DNA of 64,000 nucleotides from Ceratopteris richardii (lineage: Eukaryota; Streptophyta; Polypodiopsida; Polypodiales; Pteridaceae): contig CM035441.1 of the NCBI GenBank assembly GCA_020310875.1, forward strand, positions 83,551,878 through 83,615,877, in the 5' to 3' direction. The notes under the pieces were generated by a model. That model was not told the origin of the DNA. It did not search any database and worked only from the letters and a program-made list of their open reading frames with translations. The position numbers were made by a program, and so were the translations under genes. The first letter of the stretch is position 1. Every line of letters begins with the position of its first letter. Shown one piece after another: positions 32,629 through 44,986 of this stretch.

Positions 32629-33901
32629 TGTGAAGAGATGGATAGGTATGTGCTTGAAGATGAAGAGGTGTTGCAAAATCCTTGATCTACACCAGCCAAA
32701 TGAACTCCAGGAGTAGATGGTGGGCCCTTTTAGCTTGCCAATGGATGTATTAGACACCCTATGTACCTTGGAAGATCACTCTCAAAAAGATAGATCAAAA
32801 CAGATAAGTTGGAGTTAGCTTAAAGGTGAAAACTTGCTATTCTTGGTTCATACACCTGTCCAGTGTTTTACATAATTCTCTGAGCACAGCAGCAATTAGC
32901 TTAATTTCTCTTGGGGAAGTCTAGGTAACTTAAAGAGCTAACTTTCAAGAGTAATCTCATCAAAAATAATGAACCACACACTGAGAATGAGTTTTAACAA
33001 GTGATGACATCATCCCGATTTTCAAGGGCTGCTACAGAAATAGACTAGTGAGCAGAAAAATCACCATACCTCAAAAAGTAGAAATCCAATGATTATGAAA
33101 ATTTGTATGCTTATAATATACAGTAAGCTGAATCCAAAAAAATTTAAATCACTGAATTTGGATAAGTAACCACTGAGAAACACCTCTGACAAGATGAGTA
33201 AAAAAGTCGGGTACCTGACAGAGAGGTGAAGATGAACAGACCCTGTTGACTTCAAATGAACATAACTGAAGATTTCAAGATCCAAATGACATGAAAATTT
33301 ATGAGCATATAGTAGACTTATAGAGCTAACTTTACCAAGTTAAATCACTGAAAATGATGCACCAAGCTCAGAGAAAACATCTCTGCAAGCTGACTGAGAA
33401 AAACTGAGAGTAATGGCAGTGAGGAGTACACTTCACAAGAACATGGAAAGATGAACTCAAATAATCATGAAAATGAAAGTATATTGCTTGTACAATACAA
33501 TGACTTACTGATACATATGTGTGCCTTGTAATCACACCTTGATATGGCATAAAGCTCAGCTCTTGGAGGTCTTCACATAGGTCTCTCTAACCACGACTAA
33601 AACTGCCATCTATTTATAGTTGCGTTTGGGAGGCTAACTTCCCTCAATCACTCTCCAATCAATCAATGATTGATTTGATTCTCTACCTACCACAAATCAC
33701 GAATTCGTGGCTCCTCTTTCCATTCTTGATCATGTGGACTCAACCACTTAAGATTCTCTTACTTTTACATTAAGTAAACTCTTCAAAAGTTACAAGAGGT
33801 AGTTCACAAGTGAACTTTACATAGTCTTCATTTTAAGGCTTTTTCTATGACTTTGTGGGACTCAAGCCAATACTTAGGCTTGTCATAGACTTGCTCCAAC
33901 A
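32629..33901 (-). repeat. Copia-1 LTR 2 (inner)
   Basis: 1273 bp. Its left half agrees with LTR 4 and its right half with LTR 1 at most sites where the two outer LTRs differ. It shares at least one private variant with LTR 3. It serves as the 5' LTR of copy a and the 3' LTR of copy b. Confidence 0.96.
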
Positions 33902-33915
33902 GCTCCCCCTCAAGC
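33902..33915 (-). promoter_or_regulatory. Copia-1 polypurine tract, copy b
   Basis: Same GCTTGAGGGGGAGC purine tract (minus strand) as in copy a, abutting LTR 2. Confidence 0.85.
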
Positions 33916-33933
33916 CAAGTATGCTTGAGGTCT

Positions 33934-36900
33934 TCAATCTTCCAAGATTACCTGCAAACCAATCATAGCCTTGAATTTGCAAAGCTTTGTACCATCCAAT
34001 GCTTTGGTTAGAATATCTGCACATTGTTGATGAGTGGACACATATGATATTTGAATCTCTTTGCTTAGAACCTTTTCTCGTACATAGTGATAATGAACTT
34101 CAATATGTTTAGTCCTTGCATGAAAAATAGGATTAGCAGCCAAGTGAATAGAACTCATATTGTCACCAAAAATAGTTGGAGTTCCAAACTCCAATCCAAG
34201 ATCTTTGAATAATGTCTTCATCCACATAGCTTCTTGTGTAGCTATGGCAAGACCTCTATATTCAGCTTCAGTAGAAGAGAGAGCAACTGTGGGTTGCTTC
34301 TTGGATGACCATGAAATAAGCTTTGAACCTGCAAAGGTAAGATAACCTGAAGTGCTCCTTCTATCTTCCTTGGAGCCAGCCCAATCTGCATCAGAAAATA
34401 GCTTCAAACCTAAATCAGATACATAAGGATAATAAAGTCCTTCATTTATGGTTCCTTTGAGATACTTGAGAATCCTTTTGGCAGCATCCATATGTGGTTT
34501 CCTTGGTGTGTGCATAAATTGGCTTAGCACACTCACACTGTAACATATATCTACTCTTGTCAATGTGGCATAGTTGAGACTACCCACTAGACTTTGATAT
34601 GATGTGATGTCCTCTATGAGTTCACCTTCATGTGAGCTCAATTTGTGATTGACCTCCATTGGAGTACCTGCAATCTTACAATCTTGCATCTTGAATTTTG
34701 CCAACATGTCCTTAATGTACTTCCTTTGAGTGAGAAACAAACCATGATCTTTGTAGACAACTTCCAAACCTAGGAAGTAGGTAAGTGAACCCAAATCACT
34801 TATCTTGAACTCTTCTCTCATCTGATCTTTGATCTTCTTCATACCATCTGCATCATTTCCTGTCAATATAATATCATCTACATATACACATAGATAGATG
34901 ACCTCGGAATTACTCTTTTTAATAAAGAGTGAAGGATCTGCCTTGCTTGGTTGAAAGCCTTTGTCCTGCAAGAATGAAACAAGCCTGAAATTCCAAGCTC
35001 TTGGAGCTTGCTTGAGACCATACAATGCTTTGTTAAGTTTACACACATAATCAGGATAAACTTGATTCTCAAAACCAGGTGGTTGTGCTATATATACCTC
35101 TTCTGTTATCCAACCATTCAAAAATGCATTTTTTACATCTAGTTGAAGTATCTTCCAATTCTTGGAAGAGGCAATACTAAGCAAAACCCTAATAGTAGGC
35201 ATCTTTGCCACAGGAGAGAAAGTCTCCTCATAATCAATTCCCTGAGTTTGTGCAAAGCCTTTTGCTACAAGCCTTGCCTTATACCTGTTAATTGAACCAT
35301 CAGAATTTTTCTTGAGTTTATAGACCCATCTTGAGCCTATTACCTTCATGGATGAAGTCTTGGGCACCAAATCCCAAGTGTTGTTTTCCTCAAGTGCTTC
35401 AATCTCTTCCTTCATTGCATGCTTCCATTCTGTTTTTGCTTTGGCCTCTTCAAATGATGATGGCTCCTCTTGGTTTATGTCCTGTGCTATGTAGATAGAA
35501 TGTTTAGTTACTAATGAGGTGTCAAACCCATACCTTTCTGGTTTTTTCTTTTCCCTCATAGATCTTCTTAGGCCATGATGTGATGATTCTGCCTCATGTC
35601 CAAGTTCTTGCAATTTTGCTTTACCTTTAGACTTCCATGCTTTGATCTTTTCCATGTGAGATTCTTCATCATCCTCTGAGGTCTCTTGTTCTTCAATCTT
35701 TGATTGTTCTCTACCAAGCTTTGGAAAATCTTCTTCAAGATCATATGGTAAATTGATCTTCCTGCATGAATCTTCATACCATGAATTGTTCTCATCAAAA
35801 ACTACATCTCTGCTTACCAAGAATCCTTTGTTGGTAGGGTTGTATAACCTGTAGCCCTTTTGATTGTTGTCCTATCCAATAAATACACACCTTTCTGCCT
35901 TTGGATCCATCTTGCCTCTAACCTGTGAAGGAACATGAGCAAAAGCAATACATCCAAAAATTTTACAATGATCTAAGCTTGGTCTTCTTCCATTCCAAGC
36001 CTCATATGGAGTCATCCCATCAAGGGATTTTGAAGGCAACCTGTTAATCAAGTAAGTGGCTGTAGATACAGCCTCAGCCCATAAGTAATTAGGTAAATGC
36101 TTTTCATTTAACATAGACCTTGCAGCTTCAACAATTGTCCTATTCCTCCTTTCTGCCACTCCATTTTGCTCAGGAGTGTACCTTGTAGTTACCTCTCTTT
36201 TGATTCCTCTTTCTTGAAGAAAAGAATCAAAATCATGGGAGAAGTATTCTCCCCCTCCATCTGACCTTAGCCTTTTTAGTGATTTACCTGTTTGATTCTC
36301 CACAAGAGCCAAATATCTTTTGAAACATGAAAAAACTTCATCTTTGTGTTTCATAAAGAATAGGATAGTCCATCTGCTGCAATCATCAATAAAGGAAACA
36401 TAATACCTTGATCCAGATATTGAAGCTTCCTTGCTAGGTCCCCATGCATCTGTATGAACCAACTCCAAGAGATCTCCATGCATATAACCTTTCTTCATGA
36501 ATGGTAACCTGTGAGACTTTCCAAATTGACATGCACTGCACTTATAAATCATATGTTGTTTTGACAAATTAGGAAGTCCAAGTACACTTTGGTCCCTGCA
36601 GATTTGCTTTAATGACCTTTCACCAATATGTGCTAACCTTTTGTGCCATACTTCCAATTCTGTGAGTGTCTGACTACCATAATTAAAGAGAGCAATGTTT
36701 CTAGTGTCCTGTAATTCAAATGTGAACAATCTACCTGTCTTTTCACCTTTTGCAATTCTTCTGAATCCTTGACTTGGATCTTCAACAAATGCTCCTGCTT
36801 TTGTGAACCTGACTTGCAACCCTTTCTCTACTATCTGCCCAACACTTATCAAATTCTTTGTAATGGTAGGGACATAGAGTACCTTACTGAGTAGGTTGAT

Positions 36901-38151
36901 GTTTCCATCAGGTGCTTTGACATTGCCTATTTTCTCCACAGGATGTTTTGTATCATCTCCTGTTTGTACCTCATGCTTATTCCTTGGATCTTCTAAATCT
37001 GATAGGAGTGCCACATTTCCTGCCACATGATTTGAACAACCTGAATCTATGTAGAAAACATGCTCATCAGATTTACCTTGTGGCATAGCCATGTTCATGA
37101 TCAATAATGAATCCTCTTTGTTTGAGTCTTCTGTGTAGTTATTGTAGTCTCTCCTTCCTTTATAGCCTCCTTGATAGTTTGAATGATTGTAGTTGTTGTA
37201 GTTGCCATGGTAGTTGTTGAACCTTCCTCTTGAGTAGCCATAACTTCCTCTATTGTATCCTCTGCCTCTTTGATTCCTGGAATTCCTAAAGCAATTTTCA
37301 GTTGTATGATTAGTTAATCCACAAATAGAACATGAGTTGGAGTCTTGGGATCTCCCCCTGCCTTGTCTACCTCCTCTTCCTCTACCTCTGCCATGTCTTC
37401 CTCTACCTGCATAGTTAGCTTGATATGTACCTGCTTCATCATCCACTTTCTTTGCCTTTCCTTTGTTATCTTTAGACTTGCTTTTATCCGTGTATAAAGC
37501 TGAAGATTGATTACCTTTAGAGCTTTCTCCATTTTTGATAAGCTTTGCCTCTTGAGTAAGTAGTTGTCCAATGAGTGTGTTGAAATCAGGTACATGCATG
37601 TCCATGTACAAATCCATAGCTGTGGTGAATGCTTCCCACTTATCATCTGCCTTCAAGCCATTGATGACCTGCCTTACAATTTGCTCTTCATCTATTACCT
37701 CTCCAATGCTTCCCAACTGATCCGCTATGTCCTTGAGCTTTGTGACAAAATCAGTCACATTTTGTTTGGGAGCCTTCTTGAGAGTTGTGAAATCCAGCCA
37801 TAGTTGATGCTTCCTAGCTTTGGTACTTGAAGAAAAGAAAGCTTCAAGTGCATCCCACACTTCCTGAGATGTCTTACAACTTCTAATGTGAGGCAACAAA
37901 AAATCTGAGATAGAGTTGAGGAGATAAGACCTTGCAAGTGCATCCTTGGAGCACCATGTGCTCAATCTTTCTTGCTCTTCTTGTGTTGGTTGACTTTTGT
38001 TCCTGAAACTTGGCATAACTTCATCTCCAGCCACATAACCATATAAACTTCTACCTTGGAGATAAGCTTCCATCCTTAATGACCAAGCTGAGTAGTTACC
38101 TCTGTCCAATTTTTCAATTGATGAAGGAAATCCATCTGCCATGTTGTCCAA
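33934..38151 (-). pseudogene. Copia-1 copy b gag-pol region
   Basis: Same parts as copy a, displaced by exactly 5540 bp: knuckle at 37321-37332, protease D-S-G near 37039-37047, RT Y-V-D-D at 34873-34884, RNase H near 34260-34375. It differs from copy a by only a few residues in protein translation and shares those states with copy c. It shares the single break. Nearly whole fossil. Confidence 0.95.
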
Positions 38152-38155
38152 CCTT

Positions 38156-38167
38156 GCTCTGATACCA
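38156..38167 (-). promoter_or_regulatory. Copia-1 primer-binding site, copy b (tRNA-iMet)
   Basis: TGGTATCAGAGC on the minus strand, one base after LTR 3. Confidence 0.93.
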
Positions 38168-38168
38168 C

Positions 38169-39441
38169 TGTGAAGAGATGGATAGGTATGTGCTTGAAGA
38201 TGAAGAGGTGTTGCAAAATCCTTGATCTACACCAGCCAAATGAACTCCAGGAGTAGATGGTGGGCCCTTTTAGCTTGCCAATGGATGTATTAGACACCCT
38301 ATGTACCTTGGAAGATCACTCTCAAAAAGATAGATCAAAACAGATAAGTTGGAGTTAGCTTAAAGGTGAAAACTTGTTATTCTTGGTTCATACACCTGTC
38401 CAGTGTTTTACATAATTCTCTGAGCACAGCAGCAATTAGCTTAATTCCTCTTGGGGAAGTCTAGGTAACTTAAAGAGCTAACTTTCAAGAGTAATCTCAT
38501 CAAAAATAATGAACCACACACTGAGAATGAGTTTTAACAAGTGATGACATCATCCCGATTTTCAAGGGCTGCTACAGAAATAGACTAGTGAGCAGAAAAA
38601 TCACCATACCTCAAAAAGTAGAAATCCAATGATTATGAAAATTTGTATGCTTATAATAGACAGTAAGCTGAATCCAACAAAATTTAAATCACTGAATTTG
38701 GATAAGTAACCACTGAGAAACACCTCTGACAAGATGAGTAAAAAAGTCGGGTACCTGACAGAGAGGTGAAGATGAACAGACCCTGTTGACTTCAAATGAA
38801 CATAACTGAAGATTGCAAGATCCAAATGACATGAAAATTTATGAGCATATAGTAGACTTATAGAGCTAACTTTACCAAGTTAAATCACTGAAAATGATGC
38901 ACCAAGCTCAGAGAAAACATCTCTGCACGCTGACTGAGAAAAACTGAGAGTAATGGCAGTGAGGAGTACACTTCACAGGAACATGGAAAGATGAACTCAA
39001 ATAATCATGAAAATGAAAGTATATTGCTTGTACAATACAATGACTTACTGATACATATGTGTGCCTTGTAATCACACCTTGATATGGCATAAAGCTCAGC
39101 TCTTGGAGGTCTTCACATAGGTCTCTCTAACCACGACTAAAACTGCCATCTATTTATAGTTGCGTTTGGGAGGCTAACTTCCCTCAATCACTCTCCAATC
39201 AATCAATGATTGATTTGATTCTCTACCTACCACAAATCACGAATTCGTGGCTCCTCTTTCCATTCTTGATCATGTGGACTCAACCACTTAAGATTCTCTT
39301 ACTTTTACATTAAGTAAACTCTTCAAAAGTTACAAGAGGTAGTTCACAAGTGAACTTTACATAGTCTTCATTTTAAGGCTTTTTCTATGACTTTGTGGGA
39401 CTCAAGCCAATACTTAGGCTTGTCATAGACTTGCTCCAACA
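38169..39441 (-). repeat. Copia-1 LTR 3 (inner)
   Basis: 1273 bp. It shows the same half-and-half agreement with the outer LTRs as LTR 2 and differs from LTR 2 at about seven sites. The shared pattern means LTRs 2 and 3 descend from one inner LTR. Confidence 0.96.
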
Positions 39442-39455
39442 GCTCCCCCTCAAGC
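39442..39455 (-). promoter_or_regulatory. Copia-1 polypurine tract, copy c
   Basis: Same GCTTGAGGGGGAGC purine tract (minus strand), abutting LTR 3. Confidence 0.85.
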
Positions 39456-39473
39456 CAAGTATGCTTGAGGTCT

Positions 39474-42400
39474 TCAATCTTCCAAGATTACCTGCAAACC
39501 AATCATAGCCTTGAATTTGCAAAGCTTTGTACCATCCAATGCTTTGGTTAGAATATCTGCACATTGTTGATGAGTGGACACATATGATATTTGAATCTCT
39601 TTGCTTAGAACCTTTTCTCGTACATAGTGATAATGAACTTCAATATGTTTAGTCCTTGCATGAAAAATAGGATTAGCAGCCAAGTGAATAGAACTCATAT
39701 TGTCACCAAAAATAGTTGGAGTTCCAAACTCCAATCCAAGATCTTTGAATAATGTCTTCATCCACATAGCTTCTTGTGTAGCTATGGCAAGACCTCTATA
39801 TTCAGATTCAGTAGAAGAGAGAGCAACTGTGGGTTGCTTCTTGGATGACCATGAAATAAGCTTTGAACCTGCAAAGGTAAGATAACCTGAAGTGCTCCTT
39901 ATATCTTCCTTGGAGCCAGCCCAATCTGCATCAGAAAATAGCTTCAAACCTAAATCAGATACATAAGGATAATAAAGTCCTTCATTTATGGTTCCTTTGA
40001 GATACTTGAGAATCCTTTTGGCAGCATCCATATGTGGTTTCCTTGGTGTGTGCATAAATTGGCTTAGCACACTCACACTGTAACATATATCTACTCTTGT
40101 CAATGTGGCATAGTTGAGACTACCCACTAGACTTTGATATGATGTGATGTCCTCTATGAGTTCACCTTCATGTGAGCTCAATTTGTGATTGACCTCCATT
40201 GGAGTACCTGCAATCTTACAATCTTGCATCTTGAATTTTGCCAACATGTCCTTAATGTACTTCCTTTGAGTGAGAAACAAACCATGATCTTTGTAGACAA
40301 CTTCCAAACCTAGGAAGTAGGTAAGTGAACCCAAATCACTTATCTTGAACTCTTCTCTCATCTGATCTTTGATCTTCTTCATACCATCTGCATCATTTCC
40401 TGTCAATATAATATCATCTACATATACACATAGATAGATGACCTCGGAATTACTCTTTTTAATAAAGAGTGAAGGATCTGCCTTGCTTGGTTGAAAGCCT
40501 TTGTCCTGCAAGAATGAAACAAGCCTGAAATTCCAAGCTCTTGGAGCTTGCTTGAGACCATACAATGCTTTGTTAAGTTTACACACATAATCAGGATAAA
40601 CTTGATTCTCAAAACCAGGTGGTTGTGCTATATATACCTCTTCTGTTATCCAACCATTCAAAAATGCATTTTTTACATCTAGTTGAAGTATCTTCCAATT
40701 CTTGGAAGAGGCAATACTAAGCAAAACCCTAATAGTAGGCATCTTTGCCACAGGAGAGAAAGTCTCCTCATAATCAATTCCCTGAGTTTGTGCAAAGCCT
40801 TTTGCTACAAGCCTTGCCTTATACCTGTTAATTGAACCATCAGAATTTTTCTTGAGTTTATAGACCCATCTTGAGCCTATTACCTTCATGGATGAAGTCT
40901 TGGGCACCAAATCCCAAGTGTTGTTTTCCTCAAGTGCTTCAATCTCTTCCTTCATTGCATGCTTCCATTCTGTTTTTGCTTTGGCCTCTTCAAATGATGA
41001 TGGCTCCTCTTGGTTTATGTCCTGTGCTATGTAGATAGAATGTTTAGTTACTAATGAGGTGTCAAACCCATACCTTTCTGGTTTTTTCTTTTCCCTCATA
41101 GATCTTCTTAGGCCATGATGTGATGATTCTGCCTCATGTCCAAGTTCTTGCAATTTTGCTTTACCTTTAGACTTCCATGCTTTGATCTTTTCCATGTGAG
41201 ATTCTTCATCATCCTCTGAGGTCTCTTGTTCTTCAATCTTTGATTGTTCTCTACCAAGCTTTGGAAAATCTTCTTCAAGATCATATGGTAAATTGATCTT
41301 CCTGCATGAATCTTCATACCATGAATTGTTCTCATCAAAAACTACATCTCTGCTTACCAAGAATCCTTTGTTGGTAGGGTTGTATAACCTGTAGCCCTTT
41401 TGATTGTTGTCCTATCCAATAAATACACACCTTTCTGCCTTTGGATCCATCTTGCCTCTAACCTGTGAAGGAACATGAGCAAAAGCAATACATCCAAAAA
41501 TTTTACAATGATCTAAGCTTGGTCTTCTTCCATTCCAAGCCTCATATGGAGTCATCCCATCAAGGGATTTTGAAGGCAACCTGTTAATCAAGTAAGTGGC
41601 TGTAGATACAGCCTCAGCCCATAAGTAATTAGGTAAATGCTTTTCATTTAACATAGACCTTGCAGCTTCAACAATTGTCCTATTCCTCCTTTCTGCCACT
41701 CCATTTTGCTCAGGAGTGTACCTTGTAGTTACCTCTCTTTTGATTCCTCTTTCTTGAAGAAAAGAATCAAAATCATGGGAGAAGTATTCTCCCCCTCCAT
41801 CTGACCTTAGCCTTTTTAGTGATTTACCTGTTTGATTCTCCACAAGAGCCAAATATCTTTTGAAACATGAAAAAACTTCATCTTTGTGTTTCATAAAGAA
41901 TAGGATAGTCCATCTGCTGCAATCATCAATAAAGGAAACATAATACCTTGATCCAGATATTGAAGCTTCCTTGCTAGGTCCCCATGCATCTGTATGAACC
42001 AACTCCAAGAGATCTCCATGCATATAACCTTTCTTCATGAATGGTAACCTGTGAGACTTTCCAAATTGACATGCACTGCACTTATAAATCATATGTTGTT
42101 TTGACAAATTAGGAAGTCCAAGTACACTTTGGTCCCTGCAGATTTGCTTTAATGACCTTTCACCAATATGTGCTAACCTTTTGTGCCATACTTCCAATTC
42201 TGTGAGTGTCTGACTACCATAATTAAAGAGAGCAATGTTTCTAGTGTCCTGTAATTCAAATGTGAACAATCTACCTGTCTTTTCACCTTTTGCAATTCTT
42301 CTGAATCCTTGACTTGGATCTTCAACAAATGCTCCTGCTTTTGTGAACCTGACTTGCAACCCTTTCTCTACTATCTGCCCAACACTTATCAAATTCTTTG

Positions 42401-43691
42401 TAATGGTAGGGACATAGAGTACCTTACTGAGTAGGTTGATGTTTCCATCAGGTGCTTTGACATTGCCTATTTTCTCCACAGGATGTTTTGTATCATCTCC
42501 TGTTTGTACCTCATGCTTATTCCTTGGATCTTCTAAATCTGATAGGAGTGCCACATTTCCTGCCACATGATTTGAACAACCTGAATCTATGTAGAAAACA
42601 TGCTCATCAGATTTACCTTGTGGCATAGCCATGTTCATGATCAATAATGAATCCTCTTTGTTTGAGTCTTCTGTGTAGTTATTGTAGTCTCTCCTTCCTT
42701 TATAGCCTCCTTGATAGTTTGAATGATTGTAGTTGTTGTAGTTGCCATGGTAGTTGTTGAACCTTCCTCTTGAGTAGCCATAACTTCCTCTATTGTATCC
42801 TCTGCCTCTTTGATTCCTGGAATTCCTAAAGCAATTTTCAGTTGTATGATTAGTTAATCCACAAATAGAACATGAGTTGGAGTCTTGGGATCTCCCCCTG
42901 CCTTGTCTACCTCCTCTTCCTCTACCTCTGCCATGTCTTCCTCTACCTGCATAGTTAGCTTGATATGTACCTGCTTCATCATCCACTTTCTTTGCCTTTC
43001 CTTTGTTATCTTTAGACTTGCTTTTATCCGTGTATAAAGCTGAAGATTGATTACCTTTAGAGCTTTCTCCATTTTTGATAAGCTTTGCCTCTTGAGTAAG
43101 TAGTTGTCCAATGAGTGTGTTGAAATCAGGTACATGCATGTCCATGTACAAATCCATAGCTGTGGTGAATGCTTCCCACTTATCATCTGCCTTCAAGCCA
43201 TTGATGACCTGCCTTACAATTTGCTCTTCATCTATTACCTCTCCAATGCTTCCCAACTGATCCGCTATGTCCTTGAGCTTTGTGACAAAATCAGTCACAT
43301 TTTGTTTGGGAGCCTTCTTGAGAGTTGTGAAATCCAGCCATAGTTGATGCTTCCTAGCTTTGGTACTTGAAGAAAAGAAAGCTTCAAGTGCATCCCACAC
43401 TTCCTGAGATGTCTTACAACTTCTAATGTGAGGCAACAAAAAATCTGAGATAGAGTTGAGGAGATAAGACCTTGCAAGTGCATCCTTGGAGCACCATGTG
43501 CTCAATCTTTCTTGCTCTTCTTGTGTTGGTTGACTTTTGTTCCTGAAACTTGGCATAACTTCATCTCCAGCCACATAACCATATAAACTTCTACCTTGGA
43601 GATAAGCTTCCATCCTTAATGACCAAGCTGAGTAGTTACCTCTGTCCAATTTTTCAATTGATGAAGGAAATCCATCTGCCATGTTGTCCAA
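39474..43691 (-). pseudogene. Copia-1 copy c gag-pol region
   Basis: Same parts as copies a and b, displaced by 11,080 bp from copy a: knuckle at 42861-42872, protease D-S-G near 42579-42587, RT Y-V-D-D at 40413-40424, RNase H near 39800-39915. It has a couple of private residue changes in RNase H. It shares the single break with the other two copies. Nearly whole fossil. Confidence 0.95.
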
Positions 43692-43695
43692 CCTT

Positions 43696-43707
43696 GCTCT
43701 GATACCA
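43696..43707 (-). promoter_or_regulatory. Copia-1 primer-binding site, copy c (tRNA-iMet)
   Basis: TGGTATCAGAGC on the minus strand, one base after LTR 4. It is the only primer site beside an outer (true 5') LTR. Confidence 0.93.
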
Positions 43708-43708
43708 C

Positions 43709-44981
43709 TGTGAAGAGATGGATAGGTATGTGCTTGAAGATGAAGAGGTGTTGCAAAATCCTTGATCTACACCAGCCAAATGAACTCCAGGAGTAGATGG
43801 TGGGCCCTTTTAGCTTGCCAATGGATGTATTAGACACCCTATGTACCTTGGAAGATCACTCTCAAAAAGATAGATCAAAACAGATAAGTTGGAGTTAGCT
43901 CAAAGGTGAAAACTTGCTATTCTTGGTTCATACACCTGTCCAGTGTTTTACATAATTCTCTGAGCATAGCAGCAATTAGCTTAATTCCTCTTGGGGAAGT
44001 CTAGGTAACTTAAAGAGCTAACTTTCAAGAGTAATCTCATCAAAAATAATGAACCACACACTGAGAATGAGTTTTAACAAGTGATGACATCATCCCGATT
44101 TTCAAGGGCTGCTACAGAAATAGACTAGTGAGCAGAAAAATCACCATACCTCAAAAAGTAGAAATCCAATGATTATGAAAATTTGTATGCTTATAATAGA
44201 CAGTAAGATGAATCCAAAAAAATTTAAATCACTGAATTTGGATAAGTAACCACTGAGAAACACCTCTGACAAGATGAGTAAAAAAGTCGGGTACCTGACA
44301 GAGAGGTGAAGATGAACAGACCCTGTTGACTTCAAATGAACATAACTGAAGATTGCAAGATCCAAATGAGATGAAAATGTATGAGCATATAGTAGATATA
44401 TAGAGCTAACTTTACCAAGTTAAATCACTGAAAATGATGCACCAAGCTCAGAGAAAACATCTCTGCAAGTTGACTGAGAAATACTGAGAGTAATGGCAGT
44501 GAGGAGTACACTTCACAAGAACATGGAAAGATGAACTCAAATAATCATGAAAATGAAAGTATATTGCTTGTACAATACAATGACTTACTGATACATATGT
44601 GTGCCTTGTAATCACACCTTGATATGGCATAAAGCTCAGCTCTTGGAGGTCTTCACATAGGTCTCTCTAACCACGACTAAAACTGCCATCTATTTATAGT
44701 TGCGTTTGGGAGGCTAACTTCCCTCAATCACTCTCCAATCAATCAATGATTGATTTGATTCTCTACCTACCACAAATCACGAATTCGTGGCTCCTCTTTC
44801 CATTCTTGATCATGTGGACTCAACCACTTAAGATTCTCTTACTTTTACATTAAGTAAACTCTTCAAAAGTTACAAGAGGTAGTTCACAAGTGAACTTTAC
44901 ATAGTCTTCATTTTAAGGCTTTTTCTATGACTTTGTGGGACTCAAGCCAATACATAGGCTTGTCATAGACTTGCTCCAACA
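43709..44981 (-). repeat. Copia-1 LTR 4 (outer right, 5' LTR)
   Basis: 1273 bp. It differs from LTR 1 at about 21 sites. It carries its own private variants, mostly in the right half, and is followed by the ATATC duplication. Confidence 0.96.
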
Positions 44982-44986
44982 ATATC
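44982..44986. repeat. Copia-1 target-site duplication, right
   Basis: ATATC, a perfect match to 27084-27088. Confidence 0.95.

Larger units (their letters stand above)
27089..44981 (-). mobile_element. Copia-1 tandem trimer: four LTRs, three internal regions
   Basis: Ty1/Copia element arranged LTR-int-LTR-int-LTR-int-LTR, 17,893 bp, with an exact period of 5540 bp. One ATATC duplication flanks the whole array, so it derives from a single insertion into ORF-X of Gypsy-A4. LTRs are 1273 bp each. Outer LTRs differ at about 21 sites (1.6%), inner LTRs at about 7 (0.5%), so it is the youngest insertion here. Each internal region looks nearly whole, with about one break shared by all three. Confidence 0.97.

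Noticed and set aside
27089-44981. The regular 5.5-kb array as a satellite or host tandem gene family
   Set aside because: Units are complete Copia internal regions and LTRs with primer sites, PPTs and one flanking target duplication.
27089-44981. The Copia trimer as a pure assembly duplication
   Set aside because: The copies differ by real scattered variants, and the inner LTRs have a patterned mixture of outer-LTR states, which a simple assembly error would not create. Long reads are still the decisive test.
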